Below are positions 50,354-58,781 of a stretch of DNA of 64,000 nt, piece after piece (the stretch's first letter is position 1; each line of letters begins with the position of its first letter). The notes below the pieces were generated by a model. That model did not search any database. It was not told where the DNA came from and saw only the letters and a program-made list of their open reading frames with translations. Both the position numbers and the translations under genes were made by a program. Source of the stretch: Terriglobia bacterium (GTDB lineage: Bacteria; Acidobacteriota; Terriglobia; Bryobacterales; UBA6623); the NCBI GenBank assembly GCA_009838515.1, contig VXRL01000092.1, forward strand, positions 62,001 through 126,000, in the 5' to 3' direction.

Positions 50354-51814
50354 TTGAAGCCAGCGGTAGCGTCCATATTGCTGATCGCTTGCTGCCTTGT
50401 GGCGGCTCCGCGATTCGAAGATCCCAAGCCGCCCGAGCCGGCTTCCATCGAAGAGCGCGCCGACGTCGAGCCGTCTGCCCATCCGGCCGTGACGCTCCAC
50501 GCGCGGCCCAGACCGCTCCCGCCCGCTGCGACGACCGAGGACTGGCCGGCTTTTCTCGGACGCACCGGACAGCCGGTCTCCGGCGAGACCAACCTCGTGC
50601 ACGAGTTCGGACCGAACGGGCCGAAGCTCTTGTGGGAACTTTCCAAGGGTACCGGCTACAGCTCGCCGTCAATCCAAGGCGACTACCTCGTATACCTCCA
50701 CCGTTCAGGGAGCCAAGAGGTCATCGAGTGCCTGCGGCCAGGAACCGGAGAGCGCTACTGGAGCTATCGCTACGGAACCGACTTTAGCGACCGTTACGGC
50801 TATAACAACGGGCCGCGCTCGAGTCCGGTGATAGATGGCGACTATGTGTACACGTACGGTGCGCAGGGAAAGCTGCACTGCCTCCGACTCAAGACCGGTC
50901 AAGTCGTCTGGCACCGCGACATCGCCGCCGAGTTCAGCGTGCCTCAGGACTTCTTTGGGATCTCCACCACGCCGTTGATCGAAGGGGATCTGCTGATCTT
51001 GAACGTAGGCGCTCCGGGCGGTCCGGAGGTGGCCGCCTTCAACAAGCTGACGGGACGCATGGTATGGGGTGCCGGCGACCAGTGGGGGGCCAGCTATGCG
51101 ACGCCAGTCATTGCCCGTGTCCATGGCGAGCGGCGGCTGTTCGTGCTCGGCGGCGGCGAGAGCAGGCCTCCGACCGGAGGACTGCTGTCGATCAACCCCC
51201 GCGACGGAGCGCTGGACTTCAGATTCCCCTGGCGCAGCCGCAGTTACGAGTCTGTCAATGCGTCGTGTCCGGTCGTGACCGGCAATCGGGTGCTCATCTC
51301 GGCCACATACCGTACCGGAGCGGCGCTGATCGAAGTGAAGTCCGACTCGACATTCGCCAAGCTGTGGGAGAACTCCGATTTCGATCTGCACTGGACGACC
51401 GCCGTCTACGATCAAGGCCACTACTACGCGTTCTCGGGTCGCAACGAGCCCGACGCTAGGCTGACCTGCGTGAACGCCGGCAGCGGGGAGACGGTTTGGA
51501 GCGAGTCGCTGGAGTGGCAGGAAACTGTTCAGGTGCAGGGCGAGGCACGGACCATCTACGCGAGTCCATTGCGGGGCAACTTGCTGAAAGTAGATGGCCG
51601 GTTCCTCGCGCTCGGCGAGCACGGGCACCTGCTGTGGCTGGATCTCTCGCCTGCGGGCCCGAAAGTCCTGGACCGCACTAGGCTGTTCCTAGCGCGCGAG
51701 ACGTGGGCGCCGCCGGTCATCAGTCGTGGGCTGCTCTACGTGAGCCAGAACTCGCGTTCGATCGACCCGCCGGCCGGTCCGCGCTTGCTCTGCTTCGACT
51801 TGCGGGGTCCGTAG
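50354..51814 (+). CDS. PQQ-like beta-propeller repeat lipoprotein
   Basis: A 486-residue exported propeller. TTG 50354 opens a short signal ending LIAC, a lipobox-like sequence; a spacer of Pro/Glu-rich residues follows (DPKPPEPASIEERADVEP). DWPAFLGRTGQPVSGE is the entry seen in 'PQQ-binding-like' proteins, and repeats such as IECLRPGTGERYWSY, LHCLRLKTGQVVWHRD and TCVNAGSGETVWSESL form the blades. No heme site and no recognisable PQQ catalytic Asp motif are visible, so it is likely a non-enzymatic scaffold or a degenerate quinoprotein. It is divergent from the Gfo/Idh-DUF1080 pair. A GAGAAT sequence 6 nt before the TTG could be a weak -10. The start is the least certain part. Confidence 0.82.
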   Translation: MKPAVASILLIACCLVAAPRFEDPKPPEPASIEERADVEPSAHPAVTLHARPRPLPPAATTEDWPAFLGRTGQPVSGETNLVHEFGPNGPKLLWELSKGTGYSSPSIQGDYLVYLHRSGSQEVIECLRPGTGERYWSYRYGTDFSDRYGYNNGPRSSPVIDGDYVYTYGAQGKLHCLRLKTGQVVWHRDIAAEFSVPQDFFGISTTPLIEGDLLILNVGAPGGPEVAAFNKLTGRMVWGAGDQWGASYATPVIARVHGERRLFVLGGGESRPPTGGLLSINPRDGALDFRFPWRSRSYESVNASCPVVTGNRVLISATYRTGAALIEVKSDSTFAKLWENSDFDLHWTTAVYDQGHYYAFSGRNEPDARLTCVNAGSGETVWSESLEWQETVQVQGEARTIYASPLRGNLLKVDGRFLALGEHGHLLWLDLSPAGPKVLDRTRLFLARETWAPPVISRGLLYVSQNSRSIDPPAGPRLLCFDLRGP

Positions 51815-51879
51815 CGGTCGGGGTGGCGAACCCTCCTTCCGACGCCGTCTGTTCCGCCCGCGCAGCCTCAACACGGTTG

Positions 51880-54204
51880 TCACGGTTGCTCCGGCAACAC
51901 CTCGAACAGCGTTGCCGCGCGGTCGACGAACACCTTGCGCAGTCCCCACCGACCCGGGTCGCTCGCCACGGCTCTGGCCTGTGGGAAGTAGGGGTCTCGG
52001 GGGTCCACGTTAAAGACCACGTAGTCGATGCTGTGCTGTCGCAGCAGTGCTGCGGCAGCTGCGTACGCCGCGCTCTGGGAAACCTCCGTTCCGACGAATT
52101 CGAAGGACTCCGGTCGCACCCGCTGCCAAGTGCCAGCCGGCGCAAGCACCGCGAACTCCAGAGTGGCCTGTGTGGACGCAGCTCCCCTCGGATGCACCAG
52201 TTCAACTCCGTCGATGACCAAGCTCTGATCGAAGCGGACCTCCAGTTCCATCCCCGATGCTGCCGGCTGCCGCGACGTCCACTTCGTGAACGGATTCCCG
52301 TCGATCAGCCGATCTGCGTGCCATGGCAGAGGCTGCGCCCGTGCGATCCACGGCGGACGCGCGCGTATCGGACGACCGTTGCTAAGAGCGCGAACCTCCG
52401 AGGCCGACCAAGAAGTGGCATTGTGGTCGCGAGCCTGTACCACGCGCACCCCTCGGGCGGGGCGTTGCGGCCAAGCTGCGCGGACTGCGCTGTCTGGGGT
52501 ATGCGAGGGCTTCAGGGGAGCTAGCACCGCATCGGCCAAGTCTTGGTTCTCCAGTCCTTGGTAGGAAACAAGGAGTTCTGCGTCAAAGTACGCTTCTGGC
52601 AGGTCGGTAAAGGACAGCACGCGCATATCATTGCCGCCAAGCTGGCCGATACGGTCAGCCAGCAAGAAGAACTTCACATTCCTAGCCAAGTGCCACTTCT
52701 GCGGCTCCAGCCGCAGCGCCGCCCGCCAGGGCATGCCTTCGACGCTCCACAGATCGGGGTGGTACCAGCGCGAGCGCTGTGCGGGCCACGACGTGACGCA
52801 TTGACCGGCCAGCAAGAGCACCACGACACCGTGGCGCAAACGTCGCGGGAGCTCGTCCAGCGCCATGCCGATAGCCAGCAACGCGAACGGCAGGCTCGGG
52901 ATCAGGAATCTCGCTCCGGCGTTGGCGAGCCAGGGTGTCGCGCCGATCAGGGCAGCCGCCAGCAGTGCCCGCGTGAGCGGTTTTTTCCAAGCGATCAGAG
53001 CGATCGGCAGCAGGAGGATCATCCAGCCGAGCGAGCCGGCGTATCGCTCTCCGATGACTAGGTCGAACGGTGCTGCAAGCAGCTGTTCCCAGCGGTCGAA
53101 TGGGCCTTGGCGATAGGAGCGCATCGCGAACTTGTAGGCCGTTTCCCACTCGACGCTGAAATATGGATTGGGGAACCACTCGTTGAAGAAGGGCGCGAGG
53201 GGATTGCCCGTGAAGATCGCGTTCTTGGCCAGCCACGGCAGCCCGACGACGGCAGCGGGGACTCCGGTCCATGCGAGCAGCCCCGCTACCGATCTCGCCG
53301 AGCCCCCCTTAAACAGTAGGTGAAGCGCTGCGGCAAAGGCGGCGGCGATCGCTATCGCGCCCGTGTACTTAATGGCGAACGAGAATCCGATCAGAACGCC
53401 GAGTACCGCCAGCCATTGCCTGTCGCCGTCGCCCCACCACAGCAGCAGCACGCAGAAGGTGGCAAACAAAGTGAAGGCGAGGGCGCAGTCATTGTAGGCA
53501 GCGGTAGCGTCCGGGATGACAACCGGGCAGGTGAAGTAGACGACCGTGGCGAACACGCCCGCAAGCTCGGCCCGAAATCTCTTCGCAAGGCATAGGATCC
53601 CGCCCGCCGTGGCGATCAGAAAAGACAGGTGGACGAGCTTCGCGGCTGACTCGCGCCCTATCGCATAGGCGAACAGGTACAGCATCTCGGTCCCCTGCGA
53701 GAGTTGGGCATAAACGTTGGTGGTGATAGCTTCGAAACCGTGGGACCGGTAGTAGCGCTGCACGAGGCCGAGGTGATAGCCCATCGCATCGGCCCTGGTT
53801 TCCGGCGCGAGCGTGTGGACGACGTACAGGACGCCATAGACGGCGGCTGGAACGTAGAGGAACAGTTGCGAGAAGCGCGGACTGGAGCGGGTCTCCGAGG
53901 CTTCGGCGCTCCAGTTCCAACGGCCCCATCGGTACCAGGCCAGCGCGATTGCCGCGAACGCGCCCAGCGCAGTGGCATCGTAGAACCATCCGGCGGCGCA
54001 GAGCGCGAACACCAAGGTACTCAGCACAGCGGATCCGCAGCCGAACGCGAGCAGCCATCCCTCCGCCGGCGTTAGCTTTCCCCGCAAACTCCTCAGTTGG
54101 CCGATGGCTGTACGGCCGGCAAGGCAGGCCGTTACGACAGCGAGGCCGCCTCCGGCCAGCACGCTTGCCAGTCGATCCAAGGCTTCGAAGAGCGTGGCTT
54201 CCAT
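51880..54204 (-). CDS. GT-C (family 39-like) membrane glycosyltransferase with C-terminal discoidin-like domain
   Basis: A 774-residue protein with roughly 12 membrane helices in the first 510 residues. TLAPETRADAMGYHLGLVQRYY contains the acidic residues expected in the first periplasmic loop of dolichyl- or polyprenyl-phosphate-sugar-using GT-C enzymes; AYNDCALAFTLFATFCVLLLWW and NPLAPFFNEWFPNPYF are further family-like stretches. After the membrane part, ADRLIDGNPFTKWTSRQP through LEVRFDQSLVIDGVELVHP is an F5/8 type C (discoidin)-like carbohydrate-binding sandwich, an unusual extension. It probably transfers a sugar from a lipid carrier to an envelope acceptor. ATG 54204 is preferred; an ATG at 54249 is in frame. 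The DPM1-like gene at 55314 could make its lipid-linked donor. Confidence 0.8.
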   Translation of the reverse strand: MEATLFEALDRLASVLAGGGLAVVTACLAGRTAIGQLRSLRGKLTPAEGWLLAFGCGSAVLSTLVFALCAAGWFYDATALGAFAAIALAWYRWGRWNWSAEASETRSSPRFSQLFLYVPAAVYGVLYVVHTLAPETRADAMGYHLGLVQRYYRSHGFEAITTNVYAQLSQGTEMLYLFAYAIGRESAAKLVHLSFLIATAGGILCLAKRFRAELAGVFATVVYFTCPVVIPDATAAYNDCALAFTLFATFCVLLLWWGDGDRQWLAVLGVLIGFSFAIKYTGAIAIAAAFAAALHLLFKGGSARSVAGLLAWTGVPAAVVGLPWLAKNAIFTGNPLAPFFNEWFPNPYFSVEWETAYKFAMRSYRQGPFDRWEQLLAAPFDLVIGERYAGSLGWMILLLPIALIAWKKPLTRALLAAALIGATPWLANAGARFLIPSLPFALLAIGMALDELPRRLRHGVVVLLLAGQCVTSWPAQRSRWYHPDLWSVEGMPWRAALRLEPQKWHLARNVKFFLLADRIGQLGGNDMRVLSFTDLPEAYFDAELLVSYQGLENQDLADAVLAPLKPSHTPDSAVRAAWPQRPARGVRVVQARDHNATSWSASEVRALSNGRPIRARPPWIARAQPLPWHADRLIDGNPFTKWTSRQPAASGMELEVRFDQSLVIDGVELVHPRGAASTQATLEFAVLAPAGTWQRVRPESFEFVGTEVSQSAAYAAAAALLRQHSIDYVVFNVDPRDPYFPQARAVASDPGRWGLRKVFVDRAATLFEVLPEQP

Positions 54205-54482
54205 GTGGGTCCGCGACGGGTGCTTGACCAAGCATACGGACTTCGGCACGTGCCCGCACGCCGGATTGGACGCAGGGTTCCATTACAGCGGGAACCGGGG
54301 CCACCGCATTTCAGCGGCCTATTCGGTGCGGGTTGGGAGGACCGGGGCACGAACTTCTGGAGAGCCGCGATTGCATCGAGGCCACTCCTTGCCACTGAGT
54401 CGAGGAAGAACTGCGCGGACCCTCAAACCAGACCCTGCCCGCTCGATCCAGTCGTTGGAATGACAGGTTCGAACTCTTGTGC

Positions 54483-54932
54483 CTACGGCCGGTTCGCAGC
54501 CTTGAACGGGTCGCGAGTGCGCAGTTCGGGGAACAAGGCGAAATCACGGTCCCGGGTGAGCAGCGCTTCGACGCCGTGAGCGATGCATATCGCTGCGATG
54601 CGTGCGTCGTGCACGGCACCGCCGACGACATGGGGCCGGTCCACGAACCGGCCCAGAATCGCGGAAAAGTTGCTCGTCTCGCCGATCAGCCGGTTTGAGG
54701 GCGACTCGGTCCACGCTCGGAACTGGAGCCATGCCTGCCCCGGGGTTGTTGCGGTGTCCTTCCAGAGGCGTCGGTTCGTGACCACGCTCAGGAACTCGAA
54801 GCAACACGGCCAGGGAATCGCCCAAGGCTGATCTCCCCCGGCGAGTCCCGCCATGATCCTGTGTGCCTGGTCGCCTAGGCGTGCCTCGCGACGGTGCGCG
54901 TAGACAAGCAGATTGGTGTCGACCGCAATCAA
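54483..54932 (-). CDS. vapC: PIN-domain toxin (VapC family)
   Basis: A 149-residue ribonuclease toxin. The acidic quartet of PIN domains is visible: D5 (IAVDTNLLVYAH), E46 (CFEFLSVV), D109 (AVHDARIAA) and D128 (LLTRDRDF), and the fold ends FPELRTRDPF. Length is at the upper end for VapC. It overlaps its antitoxin gene by four bases (ATGA at 54929-54932), the standard arrangement with the antitoxin first. VapC toxins cut specific tRNAs or rRNA when the antitoxin is degraded; the target here is unknown. Confidence 0.9.
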   Translation of the reverse strand: MIAVDTNLLVYAHRREARLGDQAHRIMAGLAGGDQPWAIPWPCCFEFLSVVTNRRLWKDTATTPGQAWLQFRAWTESPSNRLIGETSNFSAILGRFVDRPHVVGGAVHDARIAAICIAHGVEALLTRDRDFALFPELRTRDPFKAANRP

Positions 54933-55177
54933 CGGGATCCCCGGCTCTCGTAGATCAACTCACGCAGTTCCGGCCAGGTGTACCCTTCGAGTGGGTCGGG
55001 GCCGTTTGGGTCGCCCACTCTCAGATCAGGGAGAACGTAGCGGCTCGGGCTCGGCGGAGCATCTAGCACGCGACGTAGCCCATCCTCGATTACAGCGCGA
55101 AGAGGACGTCCCGTCTTCTGGGCGTGGCGCTTGGCTCGAATGAGGAGCTCATCGTGAATCTCTATCGTCGTCTTCAT
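54929..55177 (-). CDS. vapB: Ribbon-helix-helix antitoxin (VapB-like)
   Basis: An 82-residue antitoxin. MKTTIEIHDELLIRAKRHAQKTGRPLRAVIEDGLRRVL is a ribbon-helix-helix DNA-binding domain, and the acidic/Pro-rich C-terminus (LPDLRVGDPNGPDPLEGYTW) should wrap the toxin. The start ATG 55177 is preceded by a 10-bp palindrome covering the likely -10, as expected for autorepression by the VapBC complex. It is the first gene of the pair. Confidence 0.9.
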   Translation of the reverse strand: MKTTIEIHDELLIRAKRHAQKTGRPLRAVIEDGLRRVLDAPPSPSRYVLPDLRVGDPNGPDPLEGYTWPELRELIYESRGSR

Positions 55178-55187
55178 CGCACCATAT

Positions 55188-55211
55188 TACCCATATAGAA
55201 GTATATGGGTA
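55188..55211. promoter_or_regulatory. Palindromic operator upstream of vapBC
   Basis: TACCCATATA (55188-55197) and TATATGGGTA (55202-55211) are exact 10-bp inverted arms around GAAG, ending 11 bp before the vapB ATG. The minus strand reads TATACT across 55205-55200, a candidate -10, so bound VapBC would block transcription. Confidence 0.65.
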
Positions 55212-55313
55212 CACCATAATTTCAGTCCATCGCGAATATCCGGACAGCGGAACGCCACGGTGCCAGCCCGAGAGGGGACGTGCACACGAATGCGTCTGTG
55301 CCACGGCCAGCGT

Positions 55314-56030
55314 TCATCGTCCTGACCGCCTCCTCAAGGGTTTCATGGCGTACTTGAGAATGCACCAGAGTGCCCAAACGCCGTCTCTGGGGCGGATCTT
55401 CTTGCCTTGTTCGTAGGTCCGGCCGTGATACGAGATCCCTACTTCGTAAACGCGCGCCCCGGCCTTGGCGATCTTCGCGGTGATCTCCGGCTCGAAGCCG
55501 AACCGATCTTCCTCCAAGGCAATGGACTGCAGCAATTCTCGACGAAAGACCTTGTAGCAACACTCCATGTCGCTCAGGTTCAGGTCCGTCGCAAAGTTCG
55601 ATAGCAGGGTCAGCAGGCGATTTCCCAGATAGTGCCGGAAGTACAGAACGCGGTGCTCGCTGGAGGTCAGGAAGCGCGAGCCGTACACGGCGTCCGCCCT
55701 GCCTTGCAACAGCGGGTCGAGCAGTTTGGAGTAATCCGCGGGGTCATATTCCAGGTCCGCGTCCTGGACGATGACGAAATCCCCCGTGGCCTCGCCGAAT
55801 CCTGTCCTCACGGCCCGGCCCTTTCCGCGATTGCGATCATGCCGGAGCAAAGTGACGTTGTCAGAGGTGGTAGCGATCCTCGCCGCAACTTCCGCCGAGC
55901 CGTCTGTCGAAGCGTCGTCGACGATGATGATCTCCTTCGGAATATCTACGGCCTGGACACGAGCGACGACCTCTTGCAAGGTGCCGGCTTCGTTGTACGT
56001 GGGGATGACCACCGTCAGCGTTGAGGACAA
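55314..56030 (-). CDS. Family 2 glycosyltransferase, DPM1/polyprenyl-phosphate-sugar synthase type
   Basis: A 238-residue GT-A fold enzyme starting at TTG 56030, with an AAGGAG ribosome site 10 nt upstream. TVVIPTYNEAGTLQEVV and EIIIVDDASTDGSAEV bind the nucleotide-sugar; DFVIVQDADLEYDPADY holds the DxD metal site; NLSDMECCYKVFRRELL and DRFGFEPEITAKIAKAGARVYEV are typical of dolichol-phosphate-mannose synthase-like enzymes. There are no C-terminal membrane helices. It likely makes a polyprenyl-phosphate-linked sugar, which would supply the GT-C protein at 51880. The 55212-55313 spacer to the vapBC operator shows nothing. Confidence 0.9.
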   Translation of the reverse strand: MSSTLTVVIPTYNEAGTLQEVVARVQAVDIPKEIIIVDDASTDGSAEVAARIATTSDNVTLLRHDRNRGKGRAVRTGFGEATGDFVIVQDADLEYDPADYSKLLDPLLQGRADAVYGSRFLTSSEHRVLYFRHYLGNRLLTLLSNFATDLNLSDMECCYKVFRRELLQSIALEEDRFGFEPEITAKIAKAGARVYEVGISYHGRTYEQGKKIRPRDGVWALWCILKYAMKPLRRRSGR

Positions 56031-56196
56031 ACTGGGTCGACTCCTTGCGGGGAGACGCGAGCGGCTCGGCTTGCGATCGCCTCAGACGCCAAGTATGCAA
56101 CAGTCTGGGAAACCGCACCTCTCCCGGGAGCGAGAGGATTGGTCGCTGCGAAGGGTGAGGCCCGTCGCAGGCTCGGCGAGCGGACCGTAGCGTAGG

Positions 56197-57732
56197 ATGG
56201 ATTCGTTGTCGGACGAACCCAAGCGAGCGCGAAATCCGACCGGCCGGGTGTATCTGGTAGGCGCCGGGCCGGGCGATCCGGAATTGCTCACCCTGCGCGC
56301 CCATGAACTGCTGCGGGCAGCCGACCTTGTCCTCTACGACAATCTCGTGTCGCCCGAGGTGCTTGAACACGCCTCTCCCTCGGCGCTGCGCCGCTATGTG
56401 GGCAAGAAGCGTGCCGAGCACGCCTGCACCCAAGCCGAGATCAACGGCTTGATGGTCGCTGCCGCTCGCGACGGCAAGGTCGTGGTTCGGCTCAAGGGCG
56501 GCGATCCATATGTGTTCGGCCGGGGCGGGGAAGAGGCGCTCGGCCTTGCACGTGCTGGAATTCCATTCGAAGTTGTTCCCGGAGTCACTTCCGCACTCGG
56601 AGCGGCGGCCTACGCCGGCATGCCGCTGACGCACCGGGACCACACGCAGGCTGTCACGCTTGTGACCGGGCACGACGTCGACCAGATCGATTGGTCGTCT
56701 CTGGCTGGCCGGCAGACGCTGGTCGTCTTCATGGGCCTGACGTCCATGCCGGCCATCGCCGAGCGGCTGATTGGTGGCGGGATGCCGCCGGAGACTCCGG
56801 CCGCGGCGATCCGCTGGGTAACGCGCGGAGACCAGAAAGTGGTGACGGCGCCGATCGCCGACCTGCCGGTGGCGATCCGGCGCGAGGGCTTGCGCCCGCC
56901 AGCACTCGTGGTCATCGGCGACATTGTTAGCCTGCGCGACCAAATCGACTGGTTCGACAACCTGCCGCTCCGGGGCCAGTCGGTCGTCGTCACCAGAGCT
57001 GCCTCGCAGGCTGCGCCCTTCTGCGGCGTCTTGCGCCGGCTGGGAGCGCGGGTGATTCCGATTTCTGCAATCGCTTTCGAGGCGCCTTCGAGCTGGGCTT
57101 CGGCTGACGCGGCAATCGAGGGGCTAGCACGCTACGACTGGGCGATTTTCACCAGCGTCAATGGTGTCGATCACTTCTTGGAGCGTCTGGACGCGAGCGT
57201 GCGGGACCTCCGCCACTTGCCTAAGAAGATCGCCGCCATCGGCTCGGCCACGGCCGACCGGTTGCGGGAGTTGCATCTCAAAGTTGAGCTCGTGCCGGAC
57301 CAATTCGTGGCGGAGGCCTTGGCGGAAGCGTTTCTCGGGCTCGACATGCGCGGCAGCCGCGTGCTCCTGCCGCGAGCCGAGGAGGCGCGCAGCCTGCTGC
57401 CCGAACAGTTAGCCGAGATGGGGGCGGAGATCGACGTGGTTCCCGTGTACCGCACGGTTGTGCCCGAGGCCTCGCGCCAATTGGCCGAGCGCGCCTGGTC
57501 TGTTGATCCGGTGCCGGACTGGGTCACGCTGACAAGCTCTTCGACGGCTCGGATGCTGGCGCAGATGGTGCCGCTAGATCGCCTGAAGCGTTCCAAGCTG
57601 GCCTCCATCGGGCCGGTTACTTCGGCTACTATCAGGGAACTCGGCCTGCCGATCGCCGTCGAGGCGCGACGATTCACGACTGATGGCTTGGCCGAGGCGC
57701 TGTGCATCGCTGTCGCAGACTCGTTACGGTGA
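56197..57732 (+). CDS. cobA-hemD: Fused uroporphyrinogen-III C-methyltransferase and uroporphyrinogen-III synthase
   Basis: A 511-residue two-enzyme fusion. Residues 16-255 are SUMT: VYLVGAGPGDPELLTLRA, LYDNLVSPEVL, RLKGGDPYVFGRGGEEA and GVTSALGAAAYAGMPLTHR bind SAM and uroporphyrinogen III and make precorrin-2. Residues about 265-510 are HemD: RGQSVVVTRAASQAAPF, AIFTSVNGVDHFLE and VTLTSSSTARMLAQM, which closes the tetrapyrrole ring. One polypeptide therefore makes the substrate and commits it to siroheme or B12. This fusion is known in Gram-positives and Acidobacteria. B12 dependence is apparent in the metH gene downstream. No cobalamin or siroheme gene follows; the next gene is unknown after 18 bp. 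Confidence 0.93.
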   Translation: MDSLSDEPKRARNPTGRVYLVGAGPGDPELLTLRAHELLRAADLVLYDNLVSPEVLEHASPSALRRYVGKKRAEHACTQAEINGLMVAAARDGKVVVRLKGGDPYVFGRGGEEALGLARAGIPFEVVPGVTSALGAAAYAGMPLTHRDHTQAVTLVTGHDVDQIDWSSLAGRQTLVVFMGLTSMPAIAERLIGGGMPPETPAAAIRWVTRGDQKVVTAPIADLPVAIRREGLRPPALVVIGDIVSLRDQIDWFDNLPLRGQSVVVTRAASQAAPFCGVLRRLGARVIPISAIAFEAPSSWASADAAIEGLARYDWAIFTSVNGVDHFLERLDASVRDLRHLPKKIAAIGSATADRLRELHLKVELVPDQFVAEALAEAFLGLDMRGSRVLLPRAEEARSLLPEQLAEMGAEIDVVPVYRTVVPEASRQLAERAWSVDPVPDWVTLTSSSTARMLAQMVPLDRLKRSKLASIGPVTSATIRELGLPIAVEARRFTTDGLAEALCIAVADSLR

Positions 57733-57750
57733 TAATATGCGAGGGTTGCC

Positions 57751-58278
57751 ATGAGGTACGTGCAGGCAGGCGAGCAGCAACTGGTGGTGCTCGAGCCGGA
57801 ACACGACACGCTCCGGCAACTCGTGCAGCAAGCCGGCTTCACTGCCAATATCACCAAGGAAGCGCGTCGCGTGACGATCGAAGTCAGCGCCCTCGAACCA
57901 TCAGGCCCGCTGCTGTTGTTCGATGCCGGCGATCCTGCCAACCTAGGATGGTTCTCGCGCTGCCAGTTCTATGTTGATTCCGTATCGGGTGTGGTCCTGC
58001 AGACGCCTCTGGTCATTTCCAATTGCTACAGCGGCAACGAGGTCGACCGCGAGCGCTTGCGCGTTTCAATGGCCACCGAGGTTCCGGCTGGATTCAGGCT
58101 GGCTGGCAAGAAGAGCCTGAGCGAGCAGGTGGTCTATGCGTTGCTGTTCAACCTGCTGACGGCCCTGCGGGACACCGGTGTCGCGCTTTGCGGCAGTGCC
58201 GGGCTGAAGCCGCTCGCAGGCGCTGCCCGCCGCGCCCGGCTGGCGAAGGATCGGTCTACCAGGGCCACCAAGCGCTGA
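57751..58278 (+). CDS. Conserved-looking protein of unknown function
   Basis: I do not recognise the family. The 175-residue product is mixed alpha/beta, with VVLEPEHDTLRQLVQQAGFTA as an amphipathic entry helix, LLLFDAGDPANLGWFSRC and ISNCYSGNEVDRERL in the middle, and a basic tail (ARRARLAKDRSTRATKR). It has no signal peptide or membrane segment. It follows the cobA-hemD gene by 18 bp, with a GATAAT-like sequence in between, so it may be in the same transcript. Its 3' end overlaps the decayed sulfatase on the other strand by 23 bp. Confidence 0.65.
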   Translation: MRYVQAGEQQLVVLEPEHDTLRQLVQQAGFTANITKEARRVTIEVSALEPSGPLLLFDAGDPANLGWFSRCQFYVDSVSGVVLQTPLVISNCYSGNEVDRERLRVSMATEVPAGFRLAGKKSLSEQVVYALLFNLLTALRDTGVALCGSAGLKPLAGAARRARLAKDRSTRATKR

Positions 58279-58662
58279 GCTGCCGCTCGAGCGCTCTGCG
58301 GATTTCGGCGGGTTCGCTCAAGCCGGCCAGGTTTGCTCGCTCGCGCGGCCGGGCATCTGCCAGCCCGTACAGCTCCGGCGGTTCGGTTTCGTCTTGGACG
58401 TACTTCCACTCGTGCGTTCGAACCATCTTGGCCCGGTGAGTCGGGCTCATGCTCGGTCGCAACACTTGGGTGTGGCGCAGCACCGCATCCTCGTCGTCCG
58501 CACGTTCGGATGGCCCACCGTGCCAATGCAGTCGCCGCGCATCTGGTCCACCGTGACAAAGAGCACATTGGTTGGAGCGTCTCCGGCTCGGCCGGCGTGG
58601 AACGCGGTGGAACCCGCGGACAGCAGCAGGGATTGGGTGAATCGACGGCGGCGAATGCTCAT
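58256..58662 (-). pseudogene. Sulfatase pseudogene with large internal deletion and frame change
   Basis: From ATG 58662 the frame reads a Tat-like signal (SIRRRRFTQSLLLSAG) and then the sulfatase entry strand NVLFVTVDQMRGDCIG to HPNVRT, ending in junk and a stop. In another frame, from about 58500 to the TGA at 58256, the text is a sulfatase C-terminus: EDAVLRHTQVLRPSMSPTH, MVRTHEWKYVQDE and PPELYGLADARPRERANLAG. The joint lies near 58495-58500. An intact homologue would need about 350 more residues between, including the CxPxR formylglycine site, the GKWHL motif and the second metal site. So an internal deletion of roughly 1 kb with a frame change destroyed a sixth sulfatase. Confidence 0.8.
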
Positions 58663-58781
58663 GGCGGAGCCAAGATGCCAGGTCGCGAAGCGCCTTCTTG
58701 ACCGCCGCCGCCGCCGGCCCACCGAGGCTCTCGCATAATGGAACTTGGGGCGAAGCAGCCCGTAGCTTCCGCACCTGCGCA

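Noticed and set aside
54455..54500. tRNA-like GGTTCGAA sequence upstream of the PIN toxin gene
   Set aside because: The flanking bases cannot form the T-stem and no acceptor, D or anticodon arms can be drawn.
58663..58781. Cobalamin or SAM riboswitch before metH
   Set aside because: No GCCACTG-type B12 box or SAM-I core and too little room between the decayed sulfatase and the start codon.
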